From contig CALXEW010000015.1 in assembly GCA_944387435.1 (NCBI GenBank), forward strand, positions 1 through 41,096: a stretch of DNA of 41,096 bases, written 5' to 3'. Positions 28,140-36,266 of the stretch are shown here, piece by piece. Below the pieces are notes generated by a model. That model did not search any database. It worked only from the letters and a program-made list of their open reading frames with translations, and was not told the DNA's origin. The first letter of the stretch is position 1; every line of letters starts with the position of its first letter. This DNA is from an uncultured Clostridia bacterium (GTDB taxonomy: Bacteria > Bacillota > Clostridia > TANB77 > CAG-508). Made by a program: the position numbers and the translations under genes.

Positions 28140-28565
28140 TTATTTTATAGGTGTAACAATAACTTTAACACCTTTAACTTCTACTACTTCAACTTCTGTA
28201 CCTTTTGGAATATCCATATCGTTAATGCCTGTAGCTGACCAAAGTTCTCCTTCTATCTTAACTTGACCAGTAGCTTTTATGGAGCTAATGTCTTTTGTAA
28301 CTAGGCCTTTTTTCCCTATTATAGATTGAATATTGGTTTTAACTGTCTCAATATTTGCAAACTTCTTTACTAAAGGTTTAGTAGCTAATATTAATATAAC
28401 AGAAGAGATTAAAAACACAGTTGTTTGAACTATTATATCAGGAATAAATAAACTAACAACCATTGCAATTAGTGAACCTAAAGCAAACCAAAAGATTAAA
28501 AATCCAGAAGTAATAACTTCACCAATTACAAATATTCCTGCTAATATTAACCATACATACCACAT
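28140..28565 (-). CDS. NfeD family membrane protein
   Basis: A 141-residue short-form NfeD with three or four hydrophobic segments in the first 75 residues and a C-terminal OB-fold domain (IIGKKGLVTKDISSIKATGQVKIEGELWSA, then a VEVVEVKGVKVIV strand). This is the normal architecture for NfeD proteins operating with stomatins. It is the first gene of the minus-strand operon. The gap 28566-28834 upstream holds divergent regulatory sequence. Confidence 0.92.
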   Translation of the reverse strand: MWYVWLILAGIFVIGEVITSGFLIFWFALGSLIAMVVSLFIPDIIVQTTVFLISSVILILATKPLVKKFANIETVKTNIQSIIGKKGLVTKDISSIKATGQVKIEGELWSATGINDMDIPKGTEVEVVEVKGVKVIVTPIK

Positions 28566-28752
28566 AAAGAAAATCCTCCTTTAAATACCAACTATTATAA
28601 TTATAACATATTTATCAAGAAAAATAAATATGTTAACCAAAATTTGTAACAAAAATACCAATATTTAGATAAATTTTACAATAAAATTAATATAAATAGC
28701 ATAAAAAACATAAAATTAATATAAACTAAAAATAATAATTAATTATTTTAGC

Positions 28753-28781
28753 TTGTGGATAGTAAAATAAAATGGTATAAT
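28753..28781 (+). promoter_or_regulatory. Promoter of the 28835-cmk-plsC operon
   Basis: TTGTGG (28753-28758), 17-base spacer, TATAAT (28776-28781). The remaining part of the 28566-28834 gap is AT-rich and shows no other clear signal. Confidence 0.6.
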
Positions 28782-28834
28782 ACAAATTGTATTATAGATT
28801 TATAATAAATATTATTAAAAATGGGAGCTAAATA

Positions 28835-29713
28835 ATGATATTAGATGAAATTAAAGATAAGATACCTTTTATGAAAAAAATAAAAGTATATGCTTTTGTT
28901 GGACCTTCAGGAACAGGTAAAAGCTATAGAGCTCAAATGGTAGCCAGTGAAAAAAATATTAATTTTATAATAGATGATGGACTTCTTATAAAAGATAATG
29001 AAGTAATTGCAGGAGAGTCAGCAAAGAAAGCAGAAACGAAAGTTGCAACTGTAAGACATGCATTATTTTATGAAGAAAAAGAAAGAGAACCAATAATAAA
29101 AGCTTTAAAGAAATATAAAGCAGATAAAATATTAATACTTGGAACTTCAGATGGAATGGTACAAAAAATTGCAGCGAATTTAGGACTACCAGAAGTCTCT
29201 GATACAACATATATTACAGATGTTGCAACAGAGCAAGAAATGAAAACAGCAAGAAGAATAAGGGTAACAGAAGGAAAACATGTAATACCAGTACCAACAT
29301 TTGAAATAAAAAAAGATTTTTCAGGATATTTACTAGATCCTCTTCAAATATTTAAATCAAAAGGAAAAGGACAAAAACCATATATTTCAGAAAAGTCTAT
29401 AATAAGACCTACATTTAGTTATTTAGGTAAATTTACAATATCTGATTTAGTATTTAGACAAATACTAGAATATTTAGCGAGTGGAACACCAGCAATACAT
29501 AAGATATTAAGAACAAGAGTAGAAAACTATGGTGAAGGTGCTAAGATTTATATGGAAGTTAGTATTGTTTATGGTTTTAATGTAGTACAAGGGTTAAAAG
29601 ATTTTAGAGAAAAAGCAAAAAAAGAAATAGAAAAATTAACAGCAATGAATGTGGTAGAACTTGAAGTTGTTGCAAAAAATATTTATGTACCACAAGAAGA
29701 GGAGGAAAAATAG
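28835..29713 (+). CDS. P-loop NTPase fused to an Asp23/Gls24-like domain
   Basis: A 292-residue protein. The N-terminal half is a P-loop ATPase: FVGPSGTGKSYRAQ (about 22-35) is the Walker A. A possible Walker B lies in DKILILGTSDGM. The C-terminal half (about 195-285, including GAKIYMEVSIVYGFNVV and LTAMNVVELEVVAKNIYV) resembles the Asp23/Gls24 envelope-stress domain. The combination is uncommon. It is the first gene of an operon with cmk and plsC. A role in cell-envelope homeostasis is inferred from the Gls24 part and operon. Confidence 0.75.
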   Translation: MILDEIKDKIPFMKKIKVYAFVGPSGTGKSYRAQMVASEKNINFIIDDGLLIKDNEVIAGESAKKAETKVATVRHALFYEEKEREPIIKALKKYKADKILILGTSDGMVQKIAANLGLPEVSDTTYITDVATEQEMKTARRIRVTEGKHVIPVPTFEIKKDFSGYLLDPLQIFKSKGKGQKPYISEKSIIRPTFSYLGKFTISDLVFRQILEYLASGTPAIHKILRTRVENYGEGAKIYMEVSIVYGFNVVQGLKDFREKAKKEIEKLTAMNVVELEVVAKNIYVPQEEEEK

Positions 29714-30382
29714 ATGTCTTTTATAGTTGCAATTGATGGACCAGCAGGAAGCGGAAAAGGGACAATTACAGAGATTGTAAGCAAAAAACTAGGGTTAACA
29801 AATATAGGGTCAGGAGCAGCATATAGAAGTGTAGCTCTAGCTGCTATTCAAAATAATATACCTGTAACTGATATTAAAGGGATAATAGAGTTATTAGATA
29901 AAATAAAAATAGAATTTAGGAAAGTAAATGATAAAGACTTAATATACTTAAATGGAGAAGATGTAACTATTAGAGTTAGAGAAAAAGATGTAGCAACGAC
30001 GGTTTCAGCGGTAGCATTAATAAAAGAAGTAAGATTTAAATTAAATGAAATTTTTAGAAAACAAGCAGAGAACCAAGATGTAATAATGGAAGGAAGAGAT
30101 ATAGGAACTTATGTATTTCCTAATGCAGATGTTAAAATATTTTTAGATGCAAACTTGGAAGAAAGAGTAAGAAGAAGAATAAAACAAAATGAAGAATTAG
30201 GAATTGAAATGTCATATGATGAAATAGAAAAGAATATGAAACAAAGAGATTTAGATGATAAAACAAGAGAAATGGGAGCATTAAGAAAAGCAGAAGATGC
30301 CATCTATATTGATTCTAGTAATTTAGGCATAGAAGAAGTGGCAGATAAAATAATTGATATAATAAATAAGAAAAGAGCATAA
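29714..30382 (+). CDS. cmk: Cytidylate kinase
   Basis: A 222-residue CMP/dCMP kinase using ATP. The P-loop is IDGPAGSGKGT at residues 6-16, and VIMEGRDIGTYVFPNADVKIFLDA carries the conserved GRDIGT motif. RDLDDKTREMGALRKAEDAIYIDSS is typical of the C-terminus. The start codon follows the previous stop directly, with GGAGG inside the upstream gene. It is followed by plsC, a common clostridial arrangement. Confidence 0.97.
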   Translation: MSFIVAIDGPAGSGKGTITEIVSKKLGLTNIGSGAAYRSVALAAIQNNIPVTDIKGIIELLDKIKIEFRKVNDKDLIYLNGEDVTIRVREKDVATTVSAVALIKEVRFKLNEIFRKQAENQDVIMEGRDIGTYVFPNADVKIFLDANLEERVRRRIKQNEELGIEMSYDEIEKNMKQRDLDDKTREMGALRKAEDAIYIDSSNLGIEEVADKIIDIINKKRA

Positions 30383-30393
30383 GGAGAAGTGTT

Positions 30394-30999
30394 ATGGAAA
30401 AGTTAAAAAGTGGAGTAAAAGAGGTTATAAAATTTATTGTTAGAGGTGCAATTTATATATGGTTTAAATTATTCTATCATTTAGAAATTAATGGACTAGA
30501 AAATGTACCAAAAGAAGGACATGTTATCTTTTGTGGTAACCATAGAAGTTATATAGATCCACCTTTAATTGTTGCAACTGCTAAAAGAGATATAAAGTTT
30601 TTAGCAAAAGAAGAATTATATGAAAATAAATTTTTAGCTTTTCTTGGTTGGGCATTTGAAGCAATACCTGTAAAGAGAGACGAGAAAGATATAGGAGCAA
30701 TTAAAAGTTCTTTGAAAGATTTAAAAGAAGGTAAATGTATTGCTCTTTTCCCAGAAGGTACTAGAAATGGTTTAGCAAAAGGTGAAAAAGTAAAAGACGG
30801 TGTAGCATTTTTTGCAGTAAGAAGCGGAGCTAAAGTAATTCCTTGTGGTATTAAAGGAGGAACAAAAGAACTAAGAAAACTTACTATTAATTATGGGAAA
30901 GCTTTAGATTATAGCCAGTATAAAGGTAGTAAAGATAAAGAAGTATTAGATAAAATAACTAAAGAAATAATGGATAATATCATAGAGCTTGCAAAATAG
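30394..30999 (+). CDS. plsC: 1-acyl-sn-glycerol-3-phosphate acyltransferase (PlsC)
   Basis: A 201-residue membrane-associated acyltransferase that makes phosphatidic acid. The catalytic HX4D motif is NHRSYID (His50, Asp55) and LFPEGTRNG binds phosphate. An N-terminal hydrophobic stretch (about 10-30) gives membrane association. It follows cmk by 11 bases. In many clostridia ispH and rpsA come next, but here the operon ends with a terminator. Confidence 0.95.
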   Translation: MEKLKSGVKEVIKFIVRGAIYIWFKLFYHLEINGLENVPKEGHVIFCGNHRSYIDPPLIVATAKRDIKFLAKEELYENKFLAFLGWAFEAIPVKRDEKDIGAIKSSLKDLKEGKCIALFPEGTRNGLAKGEKVKDGVAFFAVRSGAKVIPCGIKGGTKELRKLTINYGKALDYSQYKGSKDKEVLDKITKEIMDNIIELAK

Positions 31000-31054
31000 A
31001 AAGAAAAATAAAATATAAATAAATAAAGTTAAAGTAAGGAAAATAAAAGTAAAA

Positions 31055-31080
31055 GAGTGCAGAAATTTCTGTGCTTTTTT
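31055..31080 (+). terminator. Terminator of the cmk-plsC operon
   Basis: AGTGCAGAAA and TTTCTGTGCT can pair with two G-U pairs, followed by T6. Confidence 0.7.
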
Positions 31081-31099
31081 AATTGTAAAGCAAAACTGG

Positions 31100-31128
31100 T
31101 TGACAAATATGTTAAAAAGGTATATAAT
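31100..31128 (+). promoter_or_regulatory. Strong sigma-A promoter of typA
   Basis: Perfect TTGACA (31100-31105), 17-base spacer, perfect TATAAT (31123-31128). Confidence 0.9.
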
Positions 31129-31132
31129 TATT

Positions 31133-31164
31133 GGGATTTAAAGGAGACTTTAAGTCCCTTTTTT
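31133..31164 (+). promoter_or_regulatory. Attenuator-like hairpin in the typA leader
   Basis: GGGATTTAAA (31133-31142) pairs with TTTAAGTCCC (31149-31158) and is followed by T6, a complete terminator within the leader. The same 3' arm can instead pair with GGACTTAAGG (31067-31076 offset by 100, that is 31167-31176), which would dissolve the terminator. It lies just after the strong promoter and about 45 bases before the typA ATG. Confidence 0.6.
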
Positions 31165-31207
31165 GCGGACTTAAGGAAAGAGATTTTAGTAAAAAGAGGG
31201 GTAAGAG

Positions 31208-33025
31208 ATGAACAATAAAAACATAAGAAATATCGCAATAATAGCACACGTAGATCATGGAAAAACAACATTAGTAGACGCAATGCTTAAACAAAGTCAT
31301 GTATTTAGAGAAAATGAACAAGTAGCAGAAAGAATAATGGATTCAAATGATTTGGAAAAGGAAAGAGGAATAACAATTCTATCTAAAAACACAGCTGTAA
31401 TGTATAATGGTGTAAAAATAAATATAGTAGATACACCAGGACATGCAGACTTTGGTGGAGAAGTAGAAAGAGTACTAAAAACAGTTGATGGAGTACTTTT
31501 ATTAGTTGATGCTTTTGAAGGAGCAATGCCACAAACAAGAGAAGTTTTAAAGAAATCACTAGCGTTAGGATTAAAACCAATAGTAGTAATAAATAAAATA
31601 GATAGACCTGGTGCGCTACCTGAAAAAGTAGTTGACCAAGTAATTGAGTTATTTATAGAGTTAGATGCATCTGACGAACAATTAGAATTCCCAGTTGTGT
31701 ATGCTTCAGCTAAAAACGGAATTGCTAAAATGAATCTAGAAGATGAAAGCGATAATTTACATTGTTTATTTGAAACAATAATAAATACAATAGATGCACC
31801 AAATTGTGATGAAGATGGACCAGCACAAATGCTAGTATCAAACATAGACTATGATGACTATGTAGGAAGAATAGCAGTAGGAAGAGTAGAACGTGGTTCA
31901 ATGAAAGTTGGTATGCCTGTTAGCATATGTGGTAGAGAAGATAAAGTAACACAAGGAAAAATAGCAAAAGTATATACACATATGGGATTAGATAAAGTAG
32001 AAGTTGAAGTTGGTAAAGCAGGAGACATAATAGAACTTGCAGGAATACCAAATATAAATATAGGAGATACAATTTGTGACTTAAATCACCCAGAAAAAAT
32101 ACCATTTGTTGATATAGATGAACCAACAGTATCTATGACATTTAGTGTAAACAATGGACCATTTGCAGGAAAAGAAGGACAATTTATAACATCTCGTCAT
32201 ATTAGAGATAGATTATTTAAAGAACTAGAAAGAAATGTATCATTAAGAGTAAAAGAAACAGACTCAGCAGATAGTTTTGAAGTATCAGGAAGAGGAGAAC
32301 TTCATTTATCAGTATTAATAGAAACAATGAGAAGAGAAGGTTTCGAACTATTAGTATCACGTCCAAAAGTTATTTATAAAGAAATAAATGGAGAAAAATG
32401 TGAACCAATAGAAGACTTAGTTGTAAATGTACCAGATGAAAGCGTTGGAACTGTAATTGAAAAATTAGGTAGAAGAAAAGCCGAAATGACAAATATGGAG
32501 CCAGCAGAAGATGGACATACAAAAATAGAATTTAAAATACCTTCAAGAGGATTAATTGGATATAGAACAGAATTCTTAACAGATACAAAAGGTGAAGGAA
32601 CAATGAACCATATATTTAATGGTTACGAACCTTATAAGGGAGAAATCCAAGCACGTGTTAGAGGAACAATAGTAGCATTTGAAAACGGAAAATCAGTAAC
32701 ATACGGACTATATAATGCACAAGATAAAGGTGAATTGTTCATAGGACCAAGTGTAGATGTATATGAAGGAATGATAGTAGGACTAAACTCAAGAGGAGAA
32801 GACTTAAGTATAAACGTATGTAAAGAAAAACATTTAACAAATACAAGAGCATCAGGTTCAGATGAAGCATTACGTTTAGTTCCACCAATTCAAATGAGTT
32901 TAGAGCAAGCAATAGAATTTATCCAAGATGATGAATTGGTAGAAGTAACACCAAAATCAATAAGATTAAGAAAGAAAATATTAGACACTAAGGAAAGAGA
33001 AAGAGCAGCAAGAAGAAAAGAATAA
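31208..33025 (+). CDS. typA: Translational GTPase TypA/BipA
   Basis: A 605-residue ribosome-associated GTPase that assists 50S assembly and stress adaptation. G1 is AHVDHGKTT, switch II VDTPGHADFGGE, and G4 NKIDRPGA. Domain III-V homology to EF-G follows, with the BipA-specific C-terminal segment near GEDLSINVCKEKHLTNTRASGSDEALRL. Length is normal. The gene is alone behind a consensus promoter and an attenuator-like leader, so expression is probably adjusted during leader transcription. Confidence 0.97.
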   Translation: MNNKNIRNIAIIAHVDHGKTTLVDAMLKQSHVFRENEQVAERIMDSNDLEKERGITILSKNTAVMYNGVKINIVDTPGHADFGGEVERVLKTVDGVLLLVDAFEGAMPQTREVLKKSLALGLKPIVVINKIDRPGALPEKVVDQVIELFIELDASDEQLEFPVVYASAKNGIAKMNLEDESDNLHCLFETIINTIDAPNCDEDGPAQMLVSNIDYDDYVGRIAVGRVERGSMKVGMPVSICGREDKVTQGKIAKVYTHMGLDKVEVEVGKAGDIIELAGIPNINIGDTICDLNHPEKIPFVDIDEPTVSMTFSVNNGPFAGKEGQFITSRHIRDRLFKELERNVSLRVKETDSADSFEVSGRGELHLSVLIETMRREGFELLVSRPKVIYKEINGEKCEPIEDLVVNVPDESVGTVIEKLGRRKAEMTNMEPAEDGHTKIEFKIPSRGLIGYRTEFLTDTKGEGTMNHIFNGYEPYKGEIQARVRGTIVAFENGKSVTYGLYNAQDKGELFIGPSVDVYEGMIVGLNSRGEDLSINVCKEKHLTNTRASGSDEALRLVPPIQMSLEQAIEFIQDDELVEVTPKSIRLRKKILDTKERERAARRKE

Positions 33026-33035
33026 AAATGAGAAT

Positions 33036-33115
33036 TTTGGGGACGGGTCTTATTTGTCTCATTTGAATAAATGTAAAATTGAGACAAAATAGCCCCGTCC
33101 CCATTTGTCTCAAAA
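33036..33115. repeat. GGGGACGGG long inverted repeat between typA and the methyltransferase
   Basis: TGGGGACGGG near 33038-33047 has its complement CCCGTCCCCA near 33094-33103. The inner TTTGTCTCA and TGAGACAAAA arms also pair. This is a long imperfect hairpin of the same GGACGGG class as those at 16242 and 39283 but with a different flank. Confidence 0.75.
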
Positions 33116-33127
33116 GAAGGGAAAAAA

Positions 33128-33727
33128 ATGAACAAAGAAGAATTAAAGAAAATAAAAGAAAAAGCATTAGAAGAACATATTCCAATTATAATGGATGATA
33201 CCTTAGAAGTGATAGAAAAATATTTAAAAGACAATAAGCCTAAAAAGATGCTTGAAATAGGAACAGCAGTTGGTTATTCTGCAATATGCTTTACTGAATT
33301 TTTAAGTGAAGAAGGAATAATTGATACAATTGAAAGAGAACATGCAAGAGTAATAGAAGCAAAAGAGAATATAAAAAAAGCGGAAGTAGAAGGAAAGATA
33401 AATATCTACGAAGGAGATGCAGTAGAGATTTTACCAACTTTAGAAGGAAAATATGATGCCATTTTTATTGATGCAGCAAAAGGTAAATATCCATTTTTCT
33501 TAAAAGAGGCACTTAGAATGCTATCAGATGATGGTATAATATTTGCAGATAATATTTTATATAAAGGATATGTTTTAAGTGATTATAATAAACATAAACA
33601 ACGTACAGCTGTAAGAAATTTAAGAGAATACATAAAGGAAACAACAGAAGATGAAAGATTAGATACAAAAATATTAGAAGTAGGAGATGGACTTGCAATA
33701 ACTAAATATGCTGGAAATAAAATATAA
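33128..33727 (+). CDS. trmR: O-methyltransferase, TrmR/YrrM-like
   Basis: A 199-residue class I SAM methyltransferase. Motif I is LEIGTAVGYSAICF and the post-motif metal-type segment is YDAIFIDAAKGKYPFF, followed by FADNILYKG, all typical of the YrrM/TrmR (Methyltransf_3) family. TrmR methylates 5-hydroxyuridine in the tRNA wobble position to 5-methoxyuridine. A U32 protein of the TrhP/YrrO type that makes the hydroxyuridine lies downstream, which supports this. A foreign small gene on the opposite strand separates the two. Gene name from homology and context. Confidence 0.85.
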   Translation: MNKEELKKIKEKALEEHIPIIMDDTLEVIEKYLKDNKPKKMLEIGTAVGYSAICFTEFLSEEGIIDTIEREHARVIEAKENIKKAEVEGKINIYEGDAVEILPTLEGKYDAIFIDAAKGKYPFFLKEALRMLSDDGIIFADNILYKGYVLSDYNKHKQRTAVRNLREYIKETTEDERLDTKILEVGDGLAITKYAGNKI

Positions 33728-33732
33728 ATAAA

Positions 33733-33767
33733 TTGAAAATAGCCAACTTTACGTTGGCTATTTTCAA
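33733..33767. terminator. Perfect bidirectional terminator
   Basis: TTGAAAATAGCCAAC pairs perfectly over 15 bp with GTTGGCTATTTTCAA around TTTAC. It sits between trmR and the convergent small gene and can serve both. Confidence 0.85.
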
Positions 33768-33791
33768 GAAAAATCAAATCTGGAACTGATG

Positions 33792-34046
33792 TTAACTGCA
33801 ATGTTTACTAAGATAGCTAGTGAGATAAGCATAGTCAAAATCAAGATTGCGAATGACACGATTTAAATGCCGTAAGTGCATTTTGAATCTTTTACTATTC
33901 TCGTCTTCTGACAATAACTTATCATCATCACTGAGATGTCCAGCAATTGTTTTCAACTCAAATATATCATCGAAAACAGATATGATTTTTCGATTGAGCT
34001 CATCTTTTGATGTCTCAGAGTCAAACTGTGGAACAGTAGTTCCCAT
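33792..34046 (-). CDS. Small protein of unknown function, foreign composition, contains CGG
   Basis: An 84-residue protein starting MGTTVPQFDSETSKDELNRK, mostly helical and charged; no family recognised. ATG 34046 has AAAGGAG five bases upstream. A longer in-frame start lacks a ribosome binding site. Composition is less AT-rich than neighbours, with CTC, CGT, CGC, GAC and GTC codons. It has its own promoter and shares a terminator, and lies in the trmR-trhP pair on the opposite strand, so it looks inserted. It holds the only in-frame CGG in the window (33872-33870) that is not followed by an obvious recoding solution: a +1 shift there would end the protein two codons later. Confidence 0.6.
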   Translation of the reverse strand: MGTTVPQFDSETSKDELNRKIISVFDDIFELKTIAGHLSDDDKLLSEDENSKRFKMHLRHLNRVIRNLDFDYAYLTSYLSKHCS

Positions 34047-34079
34047 AAGTTCTCCTTTCAAATAAGGTATTCATAATAA

Positions 34080-34108
34080 ATTATACAATATTTTACATAA
34101 TGTTGCAA
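34080..34108 (-). promoter_or_regulatory. Promoter of the minus-strand small gene
   Basis: On the minus strand, TTGCAA (34108-34103), 17-base spacer, TATAAT (34085-34080). Confidence 0.65.
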
Positions 34109-34127
34109 ATGAGTTGATATTAAAATG

Positions 34128-34156
34128 TTGAATAAAGTCAAAAAATATGTTATCAT
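34128..34156 (+). promoter_or_regulatory. Possible promoter of the U32 protein gene
   Basis: TTGAAT (34128-34133), 17-base spacer, TATCAT (34151-34156), 35 bases before the ATG. Confidence 0.45.
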
Positions 34157-34190
34157 AAAATATGTGAAATTTGAAAGAAGGAGAAGATAT

Positions 34191-35420
34191 ATGAAAAAAC
34201 CAGAACTATTAGCACCAGCAGGTTCATTTGAAAAAGCAAAAATAGCTTTTCTTTATGGAGCAGATGCAGTATATTGTGGAACTTCATCATTATCATTAAG
34301 AACAAGAGCAGATATGGAAGATGAAGATTTAGTAAAAACAATAAAATATGCACATAGTATAGGAAAGAAAGTGTACGTGACATTAAATATATTTGCATGG
34401 GATGAAAAATATGATGAAATAATTGCTATGGCAAAAGAATTAGAAGAATTAAAACCGGATGGAGTAATTGCAGCAGATGGTGGGGTCATAGATGTATTAA
34501 AAGAATATGCTCCAAGTATAAATATAAATGTAAGTACACAGGCAAATATAGTAAGCTTGCATTCTGCAAATTTTTGGTATAAAAATGGTGCAAAAAGAAT
34601 GATAATGGCAAGAGAGATGAATAAGAAACAATTAAAATACATAATGGAAAACAAACCAGAGGGAATGGAAATAGAAATATTTATACATGGAGCAATATGT
34701 TTTGCATTTTCTGGAAGATGTTTCTTAAGCGATTTCTTAGCTTGTAGAAGTGCTAATCTTGGTGATTGTGCACAAAGTTGTAGATGGTCATATAATTTAT
34801 ATGCTGAAGAGAAAAACAATCCAGGAGAATTAATGCCAATAGAAATAGATAAATATGGAACAAGTATATTTTCTTCAAAAGACCTATGTTTAATAAAAGA
34901 AATACCAGAAATAATAGATATGGGTGTAGATAGCATGAAGATAGAAGGTAGATTAAAAACAGAATATTATCTAGCAAGTGTAATAAATGTATACAGAAAT
35001 GCAATAGATGATTATGAAAAAGACCCTGAAAATTACGATTATAAGAAATATCTAAAAGAATTAGATAAAGTAAAAACAAGAGGATTAACAACATTTTATT
35101 TTAATGATAGAAATAATAAAGATATCCAAGAATATAAAGGAAGACAATATAATGAGGATTACGAATTTGGAGGAAAAGTTGTAGAATATAATGAAGATAT
35201 TTCTACAATAGAAATAAAAAATAAATTAAATGTTGGAGATACATTAGAAATAATAGTTCCAAATAAAATAGAACCATATGAATTTAAAATTGAAAAACTA
35301 TATAATTATGAAACAGATGAAGAAATAAATGAAATAAGTCCAGGAGTAAAAGGGCAAAAAGTAAAAATGCATCTACCAATAGAATGCATGAAAGATTGGA
35401 TAATTAGGAGAAAAAAATAA
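34191..35420 (+). CDS. U32 family protein, TrhP/YrrO-like tRNA hydroxylation
   Basis: A 409-residue U32 (peptidase-like) protein. PELLAPAGSFEKAKIAFLYGADAVYCG is the typical N-terminus. The cysteine-rich centre (IHGAICFAFSGRCFLSDFLACRSANLGDCAQSCRW) carries the conserved Cys ligands, and MKIEGRLKTEYYLASV is the U32 signature. In bacilli and enterobacteria this class (TrhP) forms 5-hydroxyuridine at tRNA position 34 using prephenate. Its neighbour trmR fits the same pathway. ATG 34191 is chosen for GAAGGAG upstream. YrrN, a second U32 protein in some genomes, is absent here. Confidence 0.9.
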   Translation: MKKPELLAPAGSFEKAKIAFLYGADAVYCGTSSLSLRTRADMEDEDLVKTIKYAHSIGKKVYVTLNIFAWDEKYDEIIAMAKELEELKPDGVIAADGGVIDVLKEYAPSININVSTQANIVSLHSANFWYKNGAKRMIMAREMNKKQLKYIMENKPEGMEIEIFIHGAICFAFSGRCFLSDFLACRSANLGDCAQSCRWSYNLYAEEKNNPGELMPIEIDKYGTSIFSSKDLCLIKEIPEIIDMGVDSMKIEGRLKTEYYLASVINVYRNAIDDYEKDPENYDYKKYLKELDKVKTRGLTTFYFNDRNNKDIQEYKGRQYNEDYEFGGKVVEYNEDISTIEIKNKLNVGDTLEIIVPNKIEPYEFKIEKLYNYETDEEINEISPGVKGQKVKMHLPIECMKDWIIRRKK

Positions 35421-35434
35421 ATTTAATAATAACT

Positions 35435-35470
35435 AAAAGAAAGTATAAAGCAATGTACTTTCTTTTTTTT
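35435..35470 (+). terminator. Terminator after the U32 gene
   Basis: AAAAGAAAGTA pairs with TACTTTCTTTT and runs into T8. The rest of 35471-35579 is AT-rich and without visible features. Confidence 0.8.
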
Positions 35471-35579
35471 ATAATATGTATTTTATAAATATTTTGAAAA
35501 GCACTAAATAATAAACCAATTAATATGAGATTTGAATTAATTTGAAAAAATATTTTGATTAAATTGAATGAATAAAATA

Positions 35580-35898
35580 TTATAATTTATCTAAATAATT
35601 TTGTCTACCATGAAAAATATGTAAAATAAAAACTTGGCCGTGTATCATGATTTACACTATATAAAATAATATATTCATTTATTGGGATTCTACGAATATT
35701 TTTAGTAATAGGAATTTTTTGATATCTTTTCGGAAAATAAGATAATGTAGAAATTGTTTTATAAACTTTTTTATGGAAATCATTTGCAATGGAAGGTTCT
35801 TTTAAAATTTTTGATAAGTAAAAATAAATTTGATCTAATTCATCTTTAAATTTATTACTTAATTTTATTTGGTATTTTCTATTCTCTTGATAGTCCAT
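35580..35898 (-). CDS. RelE/ParE-type toxin with +1 shift at CGG
   Basis: Read through one +1 shift this gives a 105-residue toxin, normal for the RelE/ParE family: KYQIKLSNKFKDELDQIYFY near the N-terminus, then SIANDFHKKVYKTISTLSYFPKRYQKIP, RRIPINEYIILYSV and the C-terminus VFILHIFHGRQNYLDKL. The zero frame instead ends as PSFYFTYFSW at 35605 after an in-frame CGG at 35640-35638. Dropping that C restores the conserved IFHGRQ ending. ATG 35898 has GGAG seven bases upstream. It overlaps the antitoxin gene by 20 bases. RelE-type toxins cut mRNA on the ribosome, ParE-type act on gyrase; which applies here is not clear. Confidence 0.85.
35637..35640 (-). other. CGGC +1 frameshift site 5 (toxin gene)
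   Basis: CGG follows ACA in the zero frame (35640-35638 on the minus strand). Skipping the C gives ACA GGC CAA GTT (T G Q V) and the conserved RelE/ParE C-terminus. It is the only one of the five sites with CGGC instead of CGGA. Confidence 0.8.
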
Positions 35899-36235
35899 AT
35901 TTTTTCTCCAATTCTGCCATACCTTCTTCAAAATCACAATAATTTCTATTTTTAATGTCTTTTAAAGCTAAATCAATTTCTGCTAAAATATTTTTCTTAA
36001 ATTCCTCAAAAGTAGCATATTGTTTATCAAAATGTTCTGATACTAATCTATCAATTCTTTCTTCTTCTGTTTCTTCAAAATCTTTTTTTAAACTTTCGTA
36101 AGCTTCATCACTTAAAATAACTAGGTCATTAGTCCCATTTCTAGTGATATATATTGGTTCTTTTGTTTCATGACAAATTCGTGAAATTTCATTATAATTA
36201 TTTCTTAAATCTGCACATGGTCTAATTAATGCCAT
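35879..36235 (-). CDS. Phd/YefM-type antitoxin
   Basis: A 118-residue antitoxin. The N-terminal Phd/YefM DNA-binding fold reads RPCADLRNNYNEISRICHETKEPIYITRNGTNDLVILSDEAYESL. The acidic C-terminal part binds the toxin. ATG 36235 has AAGGAGGT eight bases upstream. It precedes and overlaps the toxin gene, the standard order. Its promoter holds an 18-bp perfect palindrome, the expected autoregulatory site. Confidence 0.92.
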   Translation of the reverse strand: MALIRPCADLRNNYNEISRICHETKEPIYITRNGTNDLVILSDEAYESLKKDFEETEEERIDRLVSEHFDKQYATFEEFKKNILAEIDLALKDIKNRNYCDFEEGMAELEKKYGLSRE

Positions 36236-36266
36236 AATAAGTACCTCCTTATTTTGATATAGGCAA

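Noticed and set aside
34253..34936. Minus-strand open frame of 227 codons opposite the U32 gene
   Set aside because: It has no ribosome binding site and no recognisable protein features, and overlaps a well-conserved gene. It is an antisense shadow, as are the others at 772-1185, 3731-4153, 13619-14032 and 31297-31845.
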